From Papilionanthe hookeriana x Papilionanthe teres (taxonomy: Eukaryota > Streptophyta > Magnoliopsida > Asparagales > Orchidaceae), in the NCBI GenBank assembly GCA_022702705.1, contig CM040421.1, forward strand, positions 75,696,121-75,760,120: a stretch of DNA of 64,000 bases, read 5' to 3'. The position numbers and the translations under genes were made by a program. Positions 24,001 through 34,600 of this stretch are shown here, piece after piece. Positions within the stretch are counted from its first letter, which is position 1. Each line of letters opens with the position of its first letter. The notes beneath the pieces are model-generated. The model was not told where the DNA came from and did no database searches. It saw only the letters and a list, made by a program, of their open reading frames with translations.

Positions 24001-25330
24001 TCATGCAGAAGTGACGTAAAAACACGTAAGATCGGCGACAACCATTAATGGATTACCCGCAGACAGAAAACTACCGGATGATAGGTCGCTAGCATATCGT
24101 ATCAAGAAAAGAACTCTGTCCTATGCATTAATAAACAACACATTATACGTAAGGTCTTTTCGATCAAATGTGGCTAAGATGCCTAAGCGGGTCCGAGGCT
24201 CGGTGAAATTGTTAAAGAGATACATTCAGACTCCGTGGCGCTCACCAGTCGGGTCCAAAGATGAAAATGAAAATTAAAAGACTAGGGTACTACTCGGCCC
24301 TCGATGATGACCGACCGCATGAAAATCGCCAAGAGCCGTCATCGCTGCCAAGTGCACGGAGTGGTTCTACACCAACCTCCAAATGTGCTACATCCGACAA
24401 TCGCATCGTGGCCATTCGAATGTTGGGGCACGTATATAGTGGGTCCAATAGAACCACCATCGTCAAAAGGACATCGCTTCATTCTTGCGGCTACGCATTA
24501 CTTTTCCAAGTGGGCGTAGGCAGCTCCACTCGGAGAAGTGAAAGCACATCACGTACTACAATTTTTCGAGAACCAAGTTGTCTACCGTTTCGGGTGCCGC
24601 GCAGATCATCTCGGATAATGGGTCAGCATTCGAAGCACGCAAATCAACAATTTTGTCGGAGACACGGAATCGACCGGCGATATTCAACAATTTACTACCC
24701 AAGAGCAAACGGCCTCGTCGAGGCTTTTAATAAAACTCTCGTTCAAATTTTAAAGAAAACCTTGGACGATAATAAGAGAAATTGGCACGAGAAGTTGTTA
24801 GAAGCCTTATGGGCCTACCGGACAACCTTCGTAACTCCTACTCAAGCTACACCTTACGCTCCGGTTTATGGGTCCGAGGCAAGGTTACCCTTAGAAGTCC
24901 AACTTCCTTCACTCGTGATTGCAGCTTGCAAACAAACTCACGACGAAGAGAATGCCGGATTACGACTAGAAGAATTGGAAAGCCCGGAAGGGAAAAGACT
25001 TGCAGACGCAGCGAATTTAGAACTATACCAAGCTAAGATGGTTCAAGCCCATGACAGATCGGTCCGCCCAAGAACCTTCAAGGTTGGTGACTTAGTTCTC
25101 GTTCTCAAAGACCTATTCTCGCACACCGCAAGATAGGAGGAAAATTCGAACCCACTCGGGAAGGACCGTTCGTGGTCGAGACGATCACTCGTGAGGCTCC
25201 TACCAGCCTAGTGAACTCGCCAAGGAGAACGACATATGCTTCCGATCAATGGACGATACTTGAAAAAGTATTACGCTACCCGATGTTTCGAAGGAGTGAA
25301 TTTTCCATCCCTAGAAGCACGGCGAAGTAA
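24001..25330 (+). pseudogene. Integrase of element D, frameshifted and with a changed catalytic residue
   Basis: The core begins near 24410 (WPFECWGTYIVGPIEPPSS), where relatives have GMD at the first catalytic Asp; here the codon encodes Tyr. ATHYFSKWA follows where ATDYFSKWA is usual. The second Asp is in ISDNGSAFEA (near 24610, other frame) and the Glu in NGLVEAFNKTL (near 24715-24745). The C-terminal open part runs to 25136 with WAYRTTFVTPTQATPYA, and the GPF motif is found in the next frame near 25165. At least three frames are used. It would integrate the cDNA; as read it is inactive. Confidence 0.82.
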
Positions 25331-25579
25331 TTACTTATGATCGGGTCCGAACCCAAAAATAACAAAAAATGTGCTAAAATAAATAAAATCATGATAATAA
25401 AGTTTTCTTTGTTTTCTCTCTTCCAAATCAAAATCTCTTTCCTGATCTTATCCCATTTCATTCCTGTTGAATTGAAAATACAAAAGAAATAAAAATTTTT
25501 TTGTCTTTAATAAACATTTTCTTAATGTTCTTGTTCTTAGCACAGCCCCTGATCCTTTTCCTCGTCTCTTCGCAGGGAA
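25331..25579 (+). other. Spacer after integrase in element D
   Basis: A+T-rich sequence separates the integrase end from the next ORF. No gene is recognised. It ends in a G+C-richer segment with CCTCGTCTCTTCGCAGGG just before the ATG at 25580; CTTCGCAG|GG resembles a plant 3' splice site. Confidence 0.35.
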
Positions 25580-26279
25580 ATGTCGAACGGGCGGTTGGTC
25601 CCGAACTTTAAGAATGGCGTAAGCCTTGCACTCGATGAAAAGAGGGTGAAAGATGGAGCGATAATCGAGATCGACTCGGATTTCGCACCGCAGGCCTACA
25701 AGACGAGGAAAGTGACCGGGTCCCAGCCGATCGAGAAGAACCGCCCCGGCAGACAAGTGATGAAGGTGGGTGGCCCAAGCCACCAACCCAAAGAAGAAGA
25801 AAAGAAAAACAAACACCGAAGAGGACAAGAGAATCAAGTCCGTAGTCGCATGGCAGAGGGCAGTGCTCATCGCCGCGCCTACGTAAACTCGAGAAATACG
25901 AAGAGCTACTCTCACAAAGAACTCAACGAAGAAATAAAAATCGCCGTATCCGCAAGATGCTAACTAAATTAGCAGCGGACCGGCCGCGACGAGGAAGTTG
26001 CTAATGCCGCGTACATATACTTCGAGGATACCGGCTCGCCAGAACCCGAAAAAGGAGACCACCTCCTGGATCGACGAAGAGACCGGAGAAATCTCGAGAG
26101 GAACGAAGAAAGAAGGCTAGTACGCCATCGGATGAAGCCGCCGATAATGCATGACCTTGTTGCGAAGCAACCCCGGAGGATGTCCCGACGGACATCATCC
26201 CCGAGGAGCCGAGGTATGCGGGAGAACGCGAAGGGATCGAGCCATATATCCCACAATACGTCACTGTGCCTCGTCATTT
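25580..26279 (+). pseudogene. N-terminal part of the AlkB-bearing ORF of element D, unrecognised
   Basis: A 127-residue open frame starts at 25580 (MSNGRLVPNFKNG) and becomes Lys/Glu-rich (KEEEKKNKHRRGQE). Coding-like pieces then continue in other frames, including EATPEDVPTDIIPEEP and GIEPYIPQYVTVP near 26170-26270, which lead directly into the AlkB-like part. No known domain is seen. The start loosely resembles the start of ORF1 at 16975 (shared spacing of NG, an II pair, F and VT). It may be the N-terminal extension of the same protein. Confidence 0.5.
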
Positions 26280-27045
26280 ACAAATTATTCCGAATACGAG
26301 CCGGAAAGAATACGTAATGTCCGAAAGAAAACTTTTGAATACTTCGAGAGAATCGAGGCGGGAGGATCAATATACCGGAGGGCCTCGAGCTACATACGTA
26401 CGTATTCTCGTAGTATGAACAACAACAAATCGTGGATCGCATCCGGGATTCGAAAAGAATGGGCCGAGCAGGCCGCCTAAGGGAAAACACATACTCGAAC
26501 CCCGGAGATGGATGCCGTGGAAAGGAAGAATTACAATACAATGTGGATGCCGCTATAACTTCGCAGAGGACAGAAAGGTAACCCACCGGGATACTCCGTC
26601 ATGGCCAGTGGACCCAATGCCATTAGTCATTAAAAGGATGGTAAAAAGAATGATAACATGGAGGGTACCGCCGACGGATCGCATACCCAACAGCCTGCAT
26701 CATCAACATTTACAAGAAGGGTGACCGTATACCCCCGCACATAGATCACCACGACTTTGTCGACCTTCTCGCACAGCTTCTTTTCCGAACGAGTGTAATA
26801 TCATGTTCGGATCCGACCTCCGGATAGCAGGCCCGAGTGAGTTCCGAGGGCCAAGAAAGATACCATTACCGGTAGGTTCCGTCATGATACTGAAGGGCAA
26901 CGGAGCAGATGTCGCTAAGCATTGCATACCAGGGGTACCAGTGAAGCGGATCTCAGTTACGTTCAGAAGGATGGACGACAGGAAAGCACCTTACCACTTC
27001 CAGCCAGACCCGGAGTTAGAGAGCCTCCGGCCTTACGAGCTATGA
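26280..27045 (+). pseudogene. AlkB-family 2OG/Fe(II) dioxygenase domain (ALKBH9/10-like) captured by element D
   Basis: Pieces in order: ERIRNVRKKTFEYFERIE, IPEGLELHTYVFS (then a TAG), EQQQIVDRIR, WKGRITIQCGCRYNFA, VKRMITWRVPP, then INIYKKGDRIPPHIDHHDF with the iron-binding HxD at 26738-26746. A last open frame from 26803 gives KIPLPVGSVMILKGNGADVA, the distal His at 26920-26922 and KRISVTFRRMD with the Arg expected to bind 2-oxoglutarate (26947-26949). The arrangement matches plant ALKBH9/ALKBH10 RNA demethylases, which remove N6-methyladenosine. Frame changes lie near 26365, 26495, 26690 and 26758. It lies in sense orientation after integrase and ends with ELESLRPYEL then a stop. The family call rests on recognised motifs, not a search. 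Confidence 0.85.
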
Positions 27046-27839
27046 GCTACATGGAAAATATCACACCTCCAACGTACATCCATACGGCATCCTTGCCAAG
27101 GATGGCTTGGAAGGTGATGTTATCGACCATATACCTCACTATTCGTACATGGATTTTCGACGGATACCCTTTTGGATGGATCGACAAAGATCATACATAG
27201 TCCGTTTCGAGTCTATATGGATTGTATGAGATGTATTCCGTATCAAGTTGTACGATGTATCTTCAAGCATGATTGGAATGAAAGTGACCATGTCACAATT
27301 TTGGCCTTCACCTCTTTTGTGCAAATTGACCGGAAACGCCATTAAAAGTTAAATGAACTTCGAACAAAGAATAGAAAAGAAACAAAAAGAATAAAAGAAA
27401 ACTTTCCTTAAAATCTAAAAAATGATAAACTCCAAATTCACGATAAAATAAAATTTGAATCGATAAAAGACAAACAAAATGACCACAAAATCTCAATCAA
27501 ATTTCAAATTCGATCTTTCCAGATCTCACATCAAACCTCAGTCAAATTCAAACTTACCCTTCCAAATCGAAGTCCAACCCGTTCTACTCTCTCCTCTGTC
27601 CGGGAAGGAAGCGGTCGATTCCATTGACACGGATCGAGTCCGATGGCGAGGAATCACATTCAATCCAAACCAAGCAACTTTCAATCAACTCTTCCGAATC
27701 GGGATATGCAACATCTACATATTCCCTCCTAATCTATTTCCTTCCATGAAAGTCTTTTACAACTTTCATGAAATTCTCGAAACACCAAAATTCCACACTT
27801 TTCAAATCAACACTACAAATCGTTGCAAAGTCAATTACC
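27046..27839 (+). other. 3' non-coding region of element D before the tandem repeats
   Basis: The first part (27046-27340) has G+C content like the coding region but no recognised product. From 27341 it is A-rich. An open frame at 27479 runs into the tandem repeats and its residues are not recognisable; I treat it as fortuitous. Confidence 0.45.
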
Positions 27840-28970
27840 CATCAAAATCAACTTTTCGAGGTCGAGGATTTTACATCCGAGACCGCATCGCTTTAGGATT
27901 CTTTCCTATCGCACCGAAATACATCAAAATCAACTTTTCGAGGTCGAGGATTTTACATCCGAGACCGCACTCGCTTTAGGATTCTTTCCCTATCGCACCG
28001 AAATACATCAAAATCAACTTTTTGAGGTTGAGGATTTTACATCCGAGACCGCACCGCTTTAGGATTCTTTCCTATCGCACTCGAAATACATCAAAATCAA
28101 CTTTTCGAGGTTGAGGATTTTACATCCGAGACCGCACTCGCTTTAGGATTCTTTCCCTATCGCATCTGAAATACATCAAAATCAACTTTTCGAGGTCGAG
28201 GATTTTACATCCGATACCGCACCGCTTTAGGATTCTTTCCCTATTGCACCGAAATACATCAAAATCAACTTTTTCGAGGTCGAGGATTTTACATCCGATA
28301 CCGCACCGCTTTAGGATTCTTTCCATATTGCACCGAAATACATCAAAATCAACTTTTCGAGGCTCGAGGATTTTACATCCGATACCGCACCGCTTTAGGA
28401 TTCTTTCCCTATCGCACCGAAATACATCAAAATCAACTTTTTCGAGGTCGAGGATTTTACATCCGATACCGCACCGCTTTAGGATTCTTTCCCTATCGCA
28501 CCGAAATACATCAAAATCAACTTTTCGAGGTTGAGGATTTTACATCCGATACCGCACCGCTTTAGGATTCTTTCCCTATCGCACCGAAATACATCAAAAT
28601 CAACTTTTCGAGATCGAGGATTTTACATCCGATACCGCATCGCTTTAGGATTCTTTCCCTATCGCACCGAAATACATCAAAATCAAATTCTTCAAGTTGA
28701 GGATTTTACATCCGAGACCGCACCGCTTTAGGATTCTTTCCCTATTGCACCGAAATGCATCAAAATCAAATTCTCGAGGTCGAGGATTTTACATCCAATA
28801 CCGCATCGCTTTAGATTCTCTTCCTATTGCAATAAAGCACACCAAATCGAGCTCTCGAGGTTAAGGATTTTACATCCGATACCACATTGCTCCGAGATCT
28901 CTCCTCATTGTAATGATTCAATCCAATCAATTCAATTTTCTTTTAAGGTCGAGGATGTTACATCTAAAAC
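27840..28970 (+). repeat. Tandem array of about 82-84-bp units in the 3' region of element D
   Basis: About 13 units contain CGCTTTAGGATTCTTTCC, CGAAATACATCAAAATCAA and GAGGATTTTACATCCGA. Unit starts measured at 27841, 27923 and 28007 give periods of 82 and 84 bp. The last units (after about 28780) are more diverged. Units differ mainly at the CG positions (GCACCGC, GCACTCGC, GCATCGC). Tandem repeats in the 3' untranslated region are known in Tat/Ogre elements and can seed satellite DNA. Confidence 0.95.
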
Positions 28971-29332
28971 CGCAAAATTTTAATTTTCATTTCAAATCAA
29001 ATCCCTTCAAAATTAATCTTAACAAAACTTCAATCTAAATTGAAACTCGAGTTGAAATCTGAATTCACACATCAAAACTTAAACTGAAACAAAATTTAAA
29101 TTGAAATTTCCCCGGATCTTGTGATTTGGAATTCACCTCCTTTTCCTTTTCCCCAGCGAGAGTTCAGGAATCTCCAGTCTTAGAGATATACTTGACACTC
29201 CCCAGCGGAAATTCTTCTACTTCGTCCTAAGTTTGTCACTTGGACATCTGTGTTGGTTTTGTTGATCTTTTCGGTCAACGCCAATACGCGCGGTGTGCTT
29301 GGTTAGCACACCACACCTATCGGGGGTCCATT
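28971..29332 (+). other. 3' end of element D internal region with polypurine-tract candidate
   Basis: A-rich sequence is followed by CTCCCCAGCGGAAATTC (about 29200) and a final CGGGGGTCCATT before the 3' LTR. The short G run at 29321-29326 is the best polypurine-tract candidate, although it is less pure than usual. No gene is seen. Confidence 0.5.
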
Positions 29333-31701
29333 TGTCGACCTCATTTTCGATGAAGTCTTCTCTTCTTCTCTTTAGTACTCAAGATCTAGCCTTAGGCCTT
29401 TCCTTCGACTATCTTAGAGGACTAGAATTGGGATCCACCATCTAGAATTTCAAACCACTTCTTAACTCCCCGCAAACTCCACAAACTTGACTCGTAGACC
29501 CCTAATCACCTGGAGGGTCGAAATCAAGTGCGGAAGTTTAAAGGATGAGTTCCTATGGGACTCTTCGGCCTTAGGACCGCCCCAGGTGGCCCTGGTCTAG
29601 TGGAGGGGCCGACTTACACACACACTACACTCATACACTACACTTCCATACACCTCCTAAAACCCCACCTATACCTAACTCGACCTCCCGACTCATGTAA
29701 GTGATTCACATGGATGGTCCTTAACCCCTAAGCCCTCAGCAAGAGGGTTAGGAACAACATAGATGAATGCCTCGAATGAGTCCCTTCATGGCTCATATGG
29801 GCTTGATGTGGCTTCATGGCTCAACCAAAATGATTTTATTCCACTTATATTCACAAAATCTTCAATTTTCCAAATTTTAAATTTTTGACCCCCGGGACCC
29901 TACACCCGCCTAACCTACTAAAAACCCTTGAAATTACCCAAATTTTCCAAAAATCTCCAAATTACCCAAAATTCCTCAAGACCAATTCTAAACATTTCCT
30001 CCCCACTCAAATTGATCATCCATAACCAAAAATACCAAAAATTCCAAAAAATACCTCCCAATACCCAAAATACCCCTCTTAGTCAAAAAATCCAAAAATT
30101 CAGAAAATTCCCAGAAAATTCTAGAAAATCCCAAATATTCCCAATTTCATTTTGTTCAACTACACCACGGGCCAATTTTGTCAATTTACCCCACTTTTAT
30201 TAAAACCCCCAATTTGACCCATTTTAACCCAAAGTAAACCCAATGTCAAACCTAACCTACCCAATTGACCCAAATTCTGGTCCAATTCAATTCTAAACTT
30301 CAATCTAACAACCCCAACACCAATCTAGACCAAATCCAAGCCCAATTTGATTGGCATTGGGATCCAATTTCACTTTTGGCCTTAAAGCCCAATTTGGACC
30401 CATGACCCAAATTTAGCCCAAACTCACCCAATTCAACTCCAATTAACCCCAAATCTTTTCTAAACCTTCCTTAACATCCCCATAAACAAAACACTAACAT
30501 GATTTGCCCAAAATTTAGACCCAAACCCCACTCAAATTCAACCCAAAATCAAAAAGCCCAATTTTGACCTAAACCCAAACCTAACCCAAATAAACCCAAA
30601 CCTCAAAATCAAAACCCAACCAAAGCCAAAACCTCTTTGAAACACTCCCATAAACATTTCCCAACATTTATTTTACATCAATTTCAACCCTAGCCCAACA
30701 TTGGCCCAAGTTAGCCCAATTTGACCTATATTGGTCCATTCACCAAAGAGGCCCAAATCCAACCCAATTCAAACCCAAATCACCTCAAATTTGTTTCAAA
30801 TCACTCATGACACATCCATAAGCTAAACCCTACAATTATTTGGCCCAAGCCTTTACTAAAATTCCATCCTAAAATCCATTTTAAAATTCAAAAGCCCACT
30901 TTCCTAAACCATTTAAAAGCCCATCTAAAACCATTTCAATGAGCCCAAAATCTACCCTAAAGCCCACATGACATTTCCATTTGCCATCCATTTAATCAAA
31001 GCCATTCCCTAAGTTATAATCCCATCATCAAATAATTCCAAATCAAGCCTCATGCCAAATCACCCCTAAATACCAAAATTTCTCTTAAATCCATTTCCAT
31101 GAAATTGACTTGACTTTTCCCAAGCCAAAGGTGAGCCATGAAGCCATGCATGAGCCACATGGAAAGCCATGAGAGCCTCTTTACATGTCACCATGCCATT
31201 TTGGGCAAAAGGAGGAGACTCTTTCCTTAATTCCTAAAGGTGATTAACCACTCCCATGATTCCACTAAATCTTGCTTAAGCTTAATCGTACTTGGATGGT
31301 GACCATTCCCCACCGATTAAGCTGACCTAAATCACTTTCTATTCAGCTCTAAACAAAGCCTTGGGTGGTGCACCTAGCCCAAATGGAGGGGTTGACCAAT
31401 TTGAGCCAAAATAAGCCCTCTCCCATTCCATTCTAATCCAAGCCTTTTACACATGGCATTTGCCAATCGCCTACACTAAACCCCAGCCCCGACCCACCCG
31501 AACAAGATGGTGACCAATGCCCGGCCGGCCAGCCACCGTGTCACCGGAAAACACCATGGCCGAGAGCTCACATGTGAGCCAACTTTGAAATTCTCCCCGC
31601 CGAGCCGCCCCATGCCCAATGGCCACCATGGCTGTTCTTCCCATGCCCAGAGCAGGTGATCCAAAGCCCTAACTCTCCCTGGGAGGCCCTCCACCCTCTC
31701 C

Positions 31702-31709
31702 TATTTAAA
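31702..31709 (+). promoter_or_regulatory. Candidate TATA box of the D 3' LTR
   Basis: TATTTAAA is identical to the 5' LTR copy with the same flanks. In the 3' LTR it could drive outward transcription into the C-element DNA beyond 36730. Confidence 0.45.
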
Positions 31710-34321
31710 CACCACCCCCTCACGGCCATGAGGGGAGAGTTGCAAAAACCTTGCCGAAACTCTGCCAAAATTGTTCCAAACCCTTCTCCACCCTTAGAGC
31801 AGTTGATCCCCAGTGTCAATTTGCCCTAATCCCCACTCGACAAAATCCAATTTCTCAACCGAAATTCCACCCAAAACCAGGACACTTCTCCACAAAGGAT
31901 CAATCCTCAAATTGATTGGTCCTACACCTTCACCGCACCAAGAGAAGGTGTCCACCAAAGAAAAGCCCCATCTCCAGTGCCACCCAGCTTGTTCCGTACT
32001 CCAAAGGTTGTGATCAGCCTTGGTGAAAATCACACCTAGGCAATTCAACACATCCCCAGGCTTCATCCCTAGCCTCCTGCAGCTCCAACAAACGTGCCGA
32101 GCATCTCTGATCGAGGCTTCACCTCTAGAAGCTAAGGTATGGATAAATTCTTCATCCCGAGCTTCTAAACATTCTCCATTTCAAATGAGTCAATTTCAAT
32201 AAACATTAGCCGTATAGATGTGTTCGTCTCTTCAAGACGAATCCATAGAGTATAAGAACATAAAAATCCATGGAGAATTGAGTGAGATCTTAGGGCTAGA
32301 AGGTGGACGGTTCTCGGGTTAGGAGGCTTGGGGACGATGAACGGATGCCGTTCATTTAATACACGCGCTGACGGACGGCTCGCGATGGCGTCGGACGAGG
32401 AGATGATACATGAACCGCGGGCCGCGTGGCGCCGAGTCGAAGGCGGCGTCAAATGGGAGCGCGCCGCGCGTGCATTCGGAGCTGCCGAGGTCGACATGGC
32501 GCCGCGTCACTTAAATAGGAAAATAGGGTATTTTCCGATTTATTTAATTCCCTAAACTTCAAAAATCCATATCTTTGTGTAGAAAAATCACAAAAATAAA
32601 ATAAAAATACCCTCTCGCTCGACTGAACGGAGGAGAATAATGTGGAAAAGAAATTAATTAATTTTGTCCAGTATTTTATTTTTAATTAATTATTTACTCC
32701 CTGCATTGTTTTAATTCTCCATGCATTCATACAATTCACCATGGCATGAGACCATAGGGCTTTTGAAGCCTCGAACTCGGGAACATTCCTCGAATTTTCC
32801 AAGGTCAGAGGCCACCTCTGTGAAAAGTTAGTTATTTTTCAAATGCATGTTGCTGTTTTGAGTATTTTAATTCCAAAAATTAGCATGTTGTGAAATAAAT
32901 TCTAGGAAAATTTGGTGATGTTCCTTATGACCAGAGAACCTTAGGAAAAATAGGACTTGAGTTAGTTCACTCAAAATAACCCTAATTGGCTTAAATACCC
33001 AAAATTGGACTCTAATTAATTAGAGTTAACCATAGATCAAATTGACTTGAAATCAATTCTCCACTGACCTTTAGGATCAGAGGAACCCACCATAAAAGTT
33101 TGAAGTCAATTGACTTGGTTAGCCCTACTAAATGGGTTGATTAAGCCATTTAGTCATTTTAAACTTTAAAAATTCATAACTTTCAAAATACCTTTCAAAA
33201 ATTCACCAAATTGGTTTTGGAGCCTCTCTGATATCAGAGGAATTTAAGAAAATCAAAATTTCAATTTTCTAAAAAAGTTGATTTTTCATCATTATTTTAA
33301 TATTTTAATAATTAAAAATAATAAAAATCACAAAAATAATAAAATTCACCAAAATGTCATATTTTGAAATTTAATCACTTAGGAACAAACCTCATATTTT
33401 TCTTAGGTCTATTTAATGAGATATTAAATTTTAAAGCCTTAGGGTAATTTTACAAATTAAAAAAAATGTATTTTCTAGCATTTTCACTAAAATAATTATC
33501 ATAAATCAAAGAAAAATCAGAAAATTGTAAAATTTGGTTCTCTAGAATCCTTGATATCAGAGAGAATTTTAAAAATTATAAAATTCATTTTTCAACTTAT
33601 ATTTTATTTTTAAATTAATTAATACTCCAGAACTTAAAATAATTCTAATAAATAAAATATAATTCAAAAAAATCACAAAAATTGGTCTAAGTGGTCCTCT
33701 AGTCATTAGGAATGTCCCATAATTTTCTTAAGGACAGAAACTTTCCCTTGGTCATATTATTAAATTATCCTTGGAAATCCTTATTTTCCACCAAAAATAA
33801 TTATATAAATAAATTAAATACAGAAAAATCACATTTTCTCCTCTAATGTCTTTATTGACATATGAGTGAAGTAACATAAAAATTTCAAGTTTATTTGAGC
33901 TCAATTTAGTGAGTTATGAAATTATTAGGCTTGAAGGGCAAAATGGTAATTAAAATCTTAACCCTTTAATTAAGACTTTAGGCTTAATGAAATTAATAGG
34001 CAAAATATTTGATTTTAACTTGATTTGGATGATTGAAATTTAGATAATTAAGGGGTAGAAACCTACTAAACAATTTAAAACAATTTCAATAAACCTTAAT
34101 TAAATAATTAGTTAAATTTGGAAGAATAATAAAATTGGAATTATTAAAATAGGGATATTATTAGGAGGAGATTTATTCTTTAATTTAAAAATCCCTAAAT
34201 TAATCATCCCTATAATATTTAATTCCTAATTAAAATGATAATCCAAGTTTAAGATTTAAAATGCTAAAAGGCTTAATCATTAAATTAAATTAAAGTTAAA
34301 TTATTTAAAACAAATTCCTCT

Positions 34322-34600
34322 AAAATTAAAAATTAAATTAAAAATTAAGAATTAAATTAAACTAAATTAAATTAAATTAAATTAAATTAAATTAAATTAA
34401 ATTATATTATATTAAATTAAATTAAATTAAATTAAATTAAATTAAATTAAATTAAATTGAAACTAAATTAAATCAAATTAAATTAAATTAAATTAAATTA
34501 AACTAAATCATATTACATTAAATTAACTTAAGTTAAATTAATTTAAATTAAACCACATTAAATTAAATTAAGTTAAATTAAATTAAATTAAATTAAATAT
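34322..34600. repeat. TAAAT/AAATT pentanucleotide array in D 3' LTR
   Basis: This is a shorter version of the array at 14035-14340, with fewer TTATA and AATCA variant units. Confidence 0.9.

Noticed and set aside
25448..25915. Minus-strand reading frame of 155 residues opposite the AlkB ORF start
   Set aside because: Hydrophobic by composition only; it is the reverse strand of the Lys/Glu-rich segment at 25760-25850.
28244..28731. Plus-strand reading frames of 66-96 residues with repeated RILHPIPHRFRILS-like peptides
   Set aside because: They are translations of the tandem repeat unit, have no conserved start and shift frame with unit length.
27840..28970. Regularly spaced repeats that could suggest a CRISPR array
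   Set aside because: Units are head-to-tail repeats of 82-84 bp without unique spacers, in a plant retrotransposon; they are a tandem repeat.
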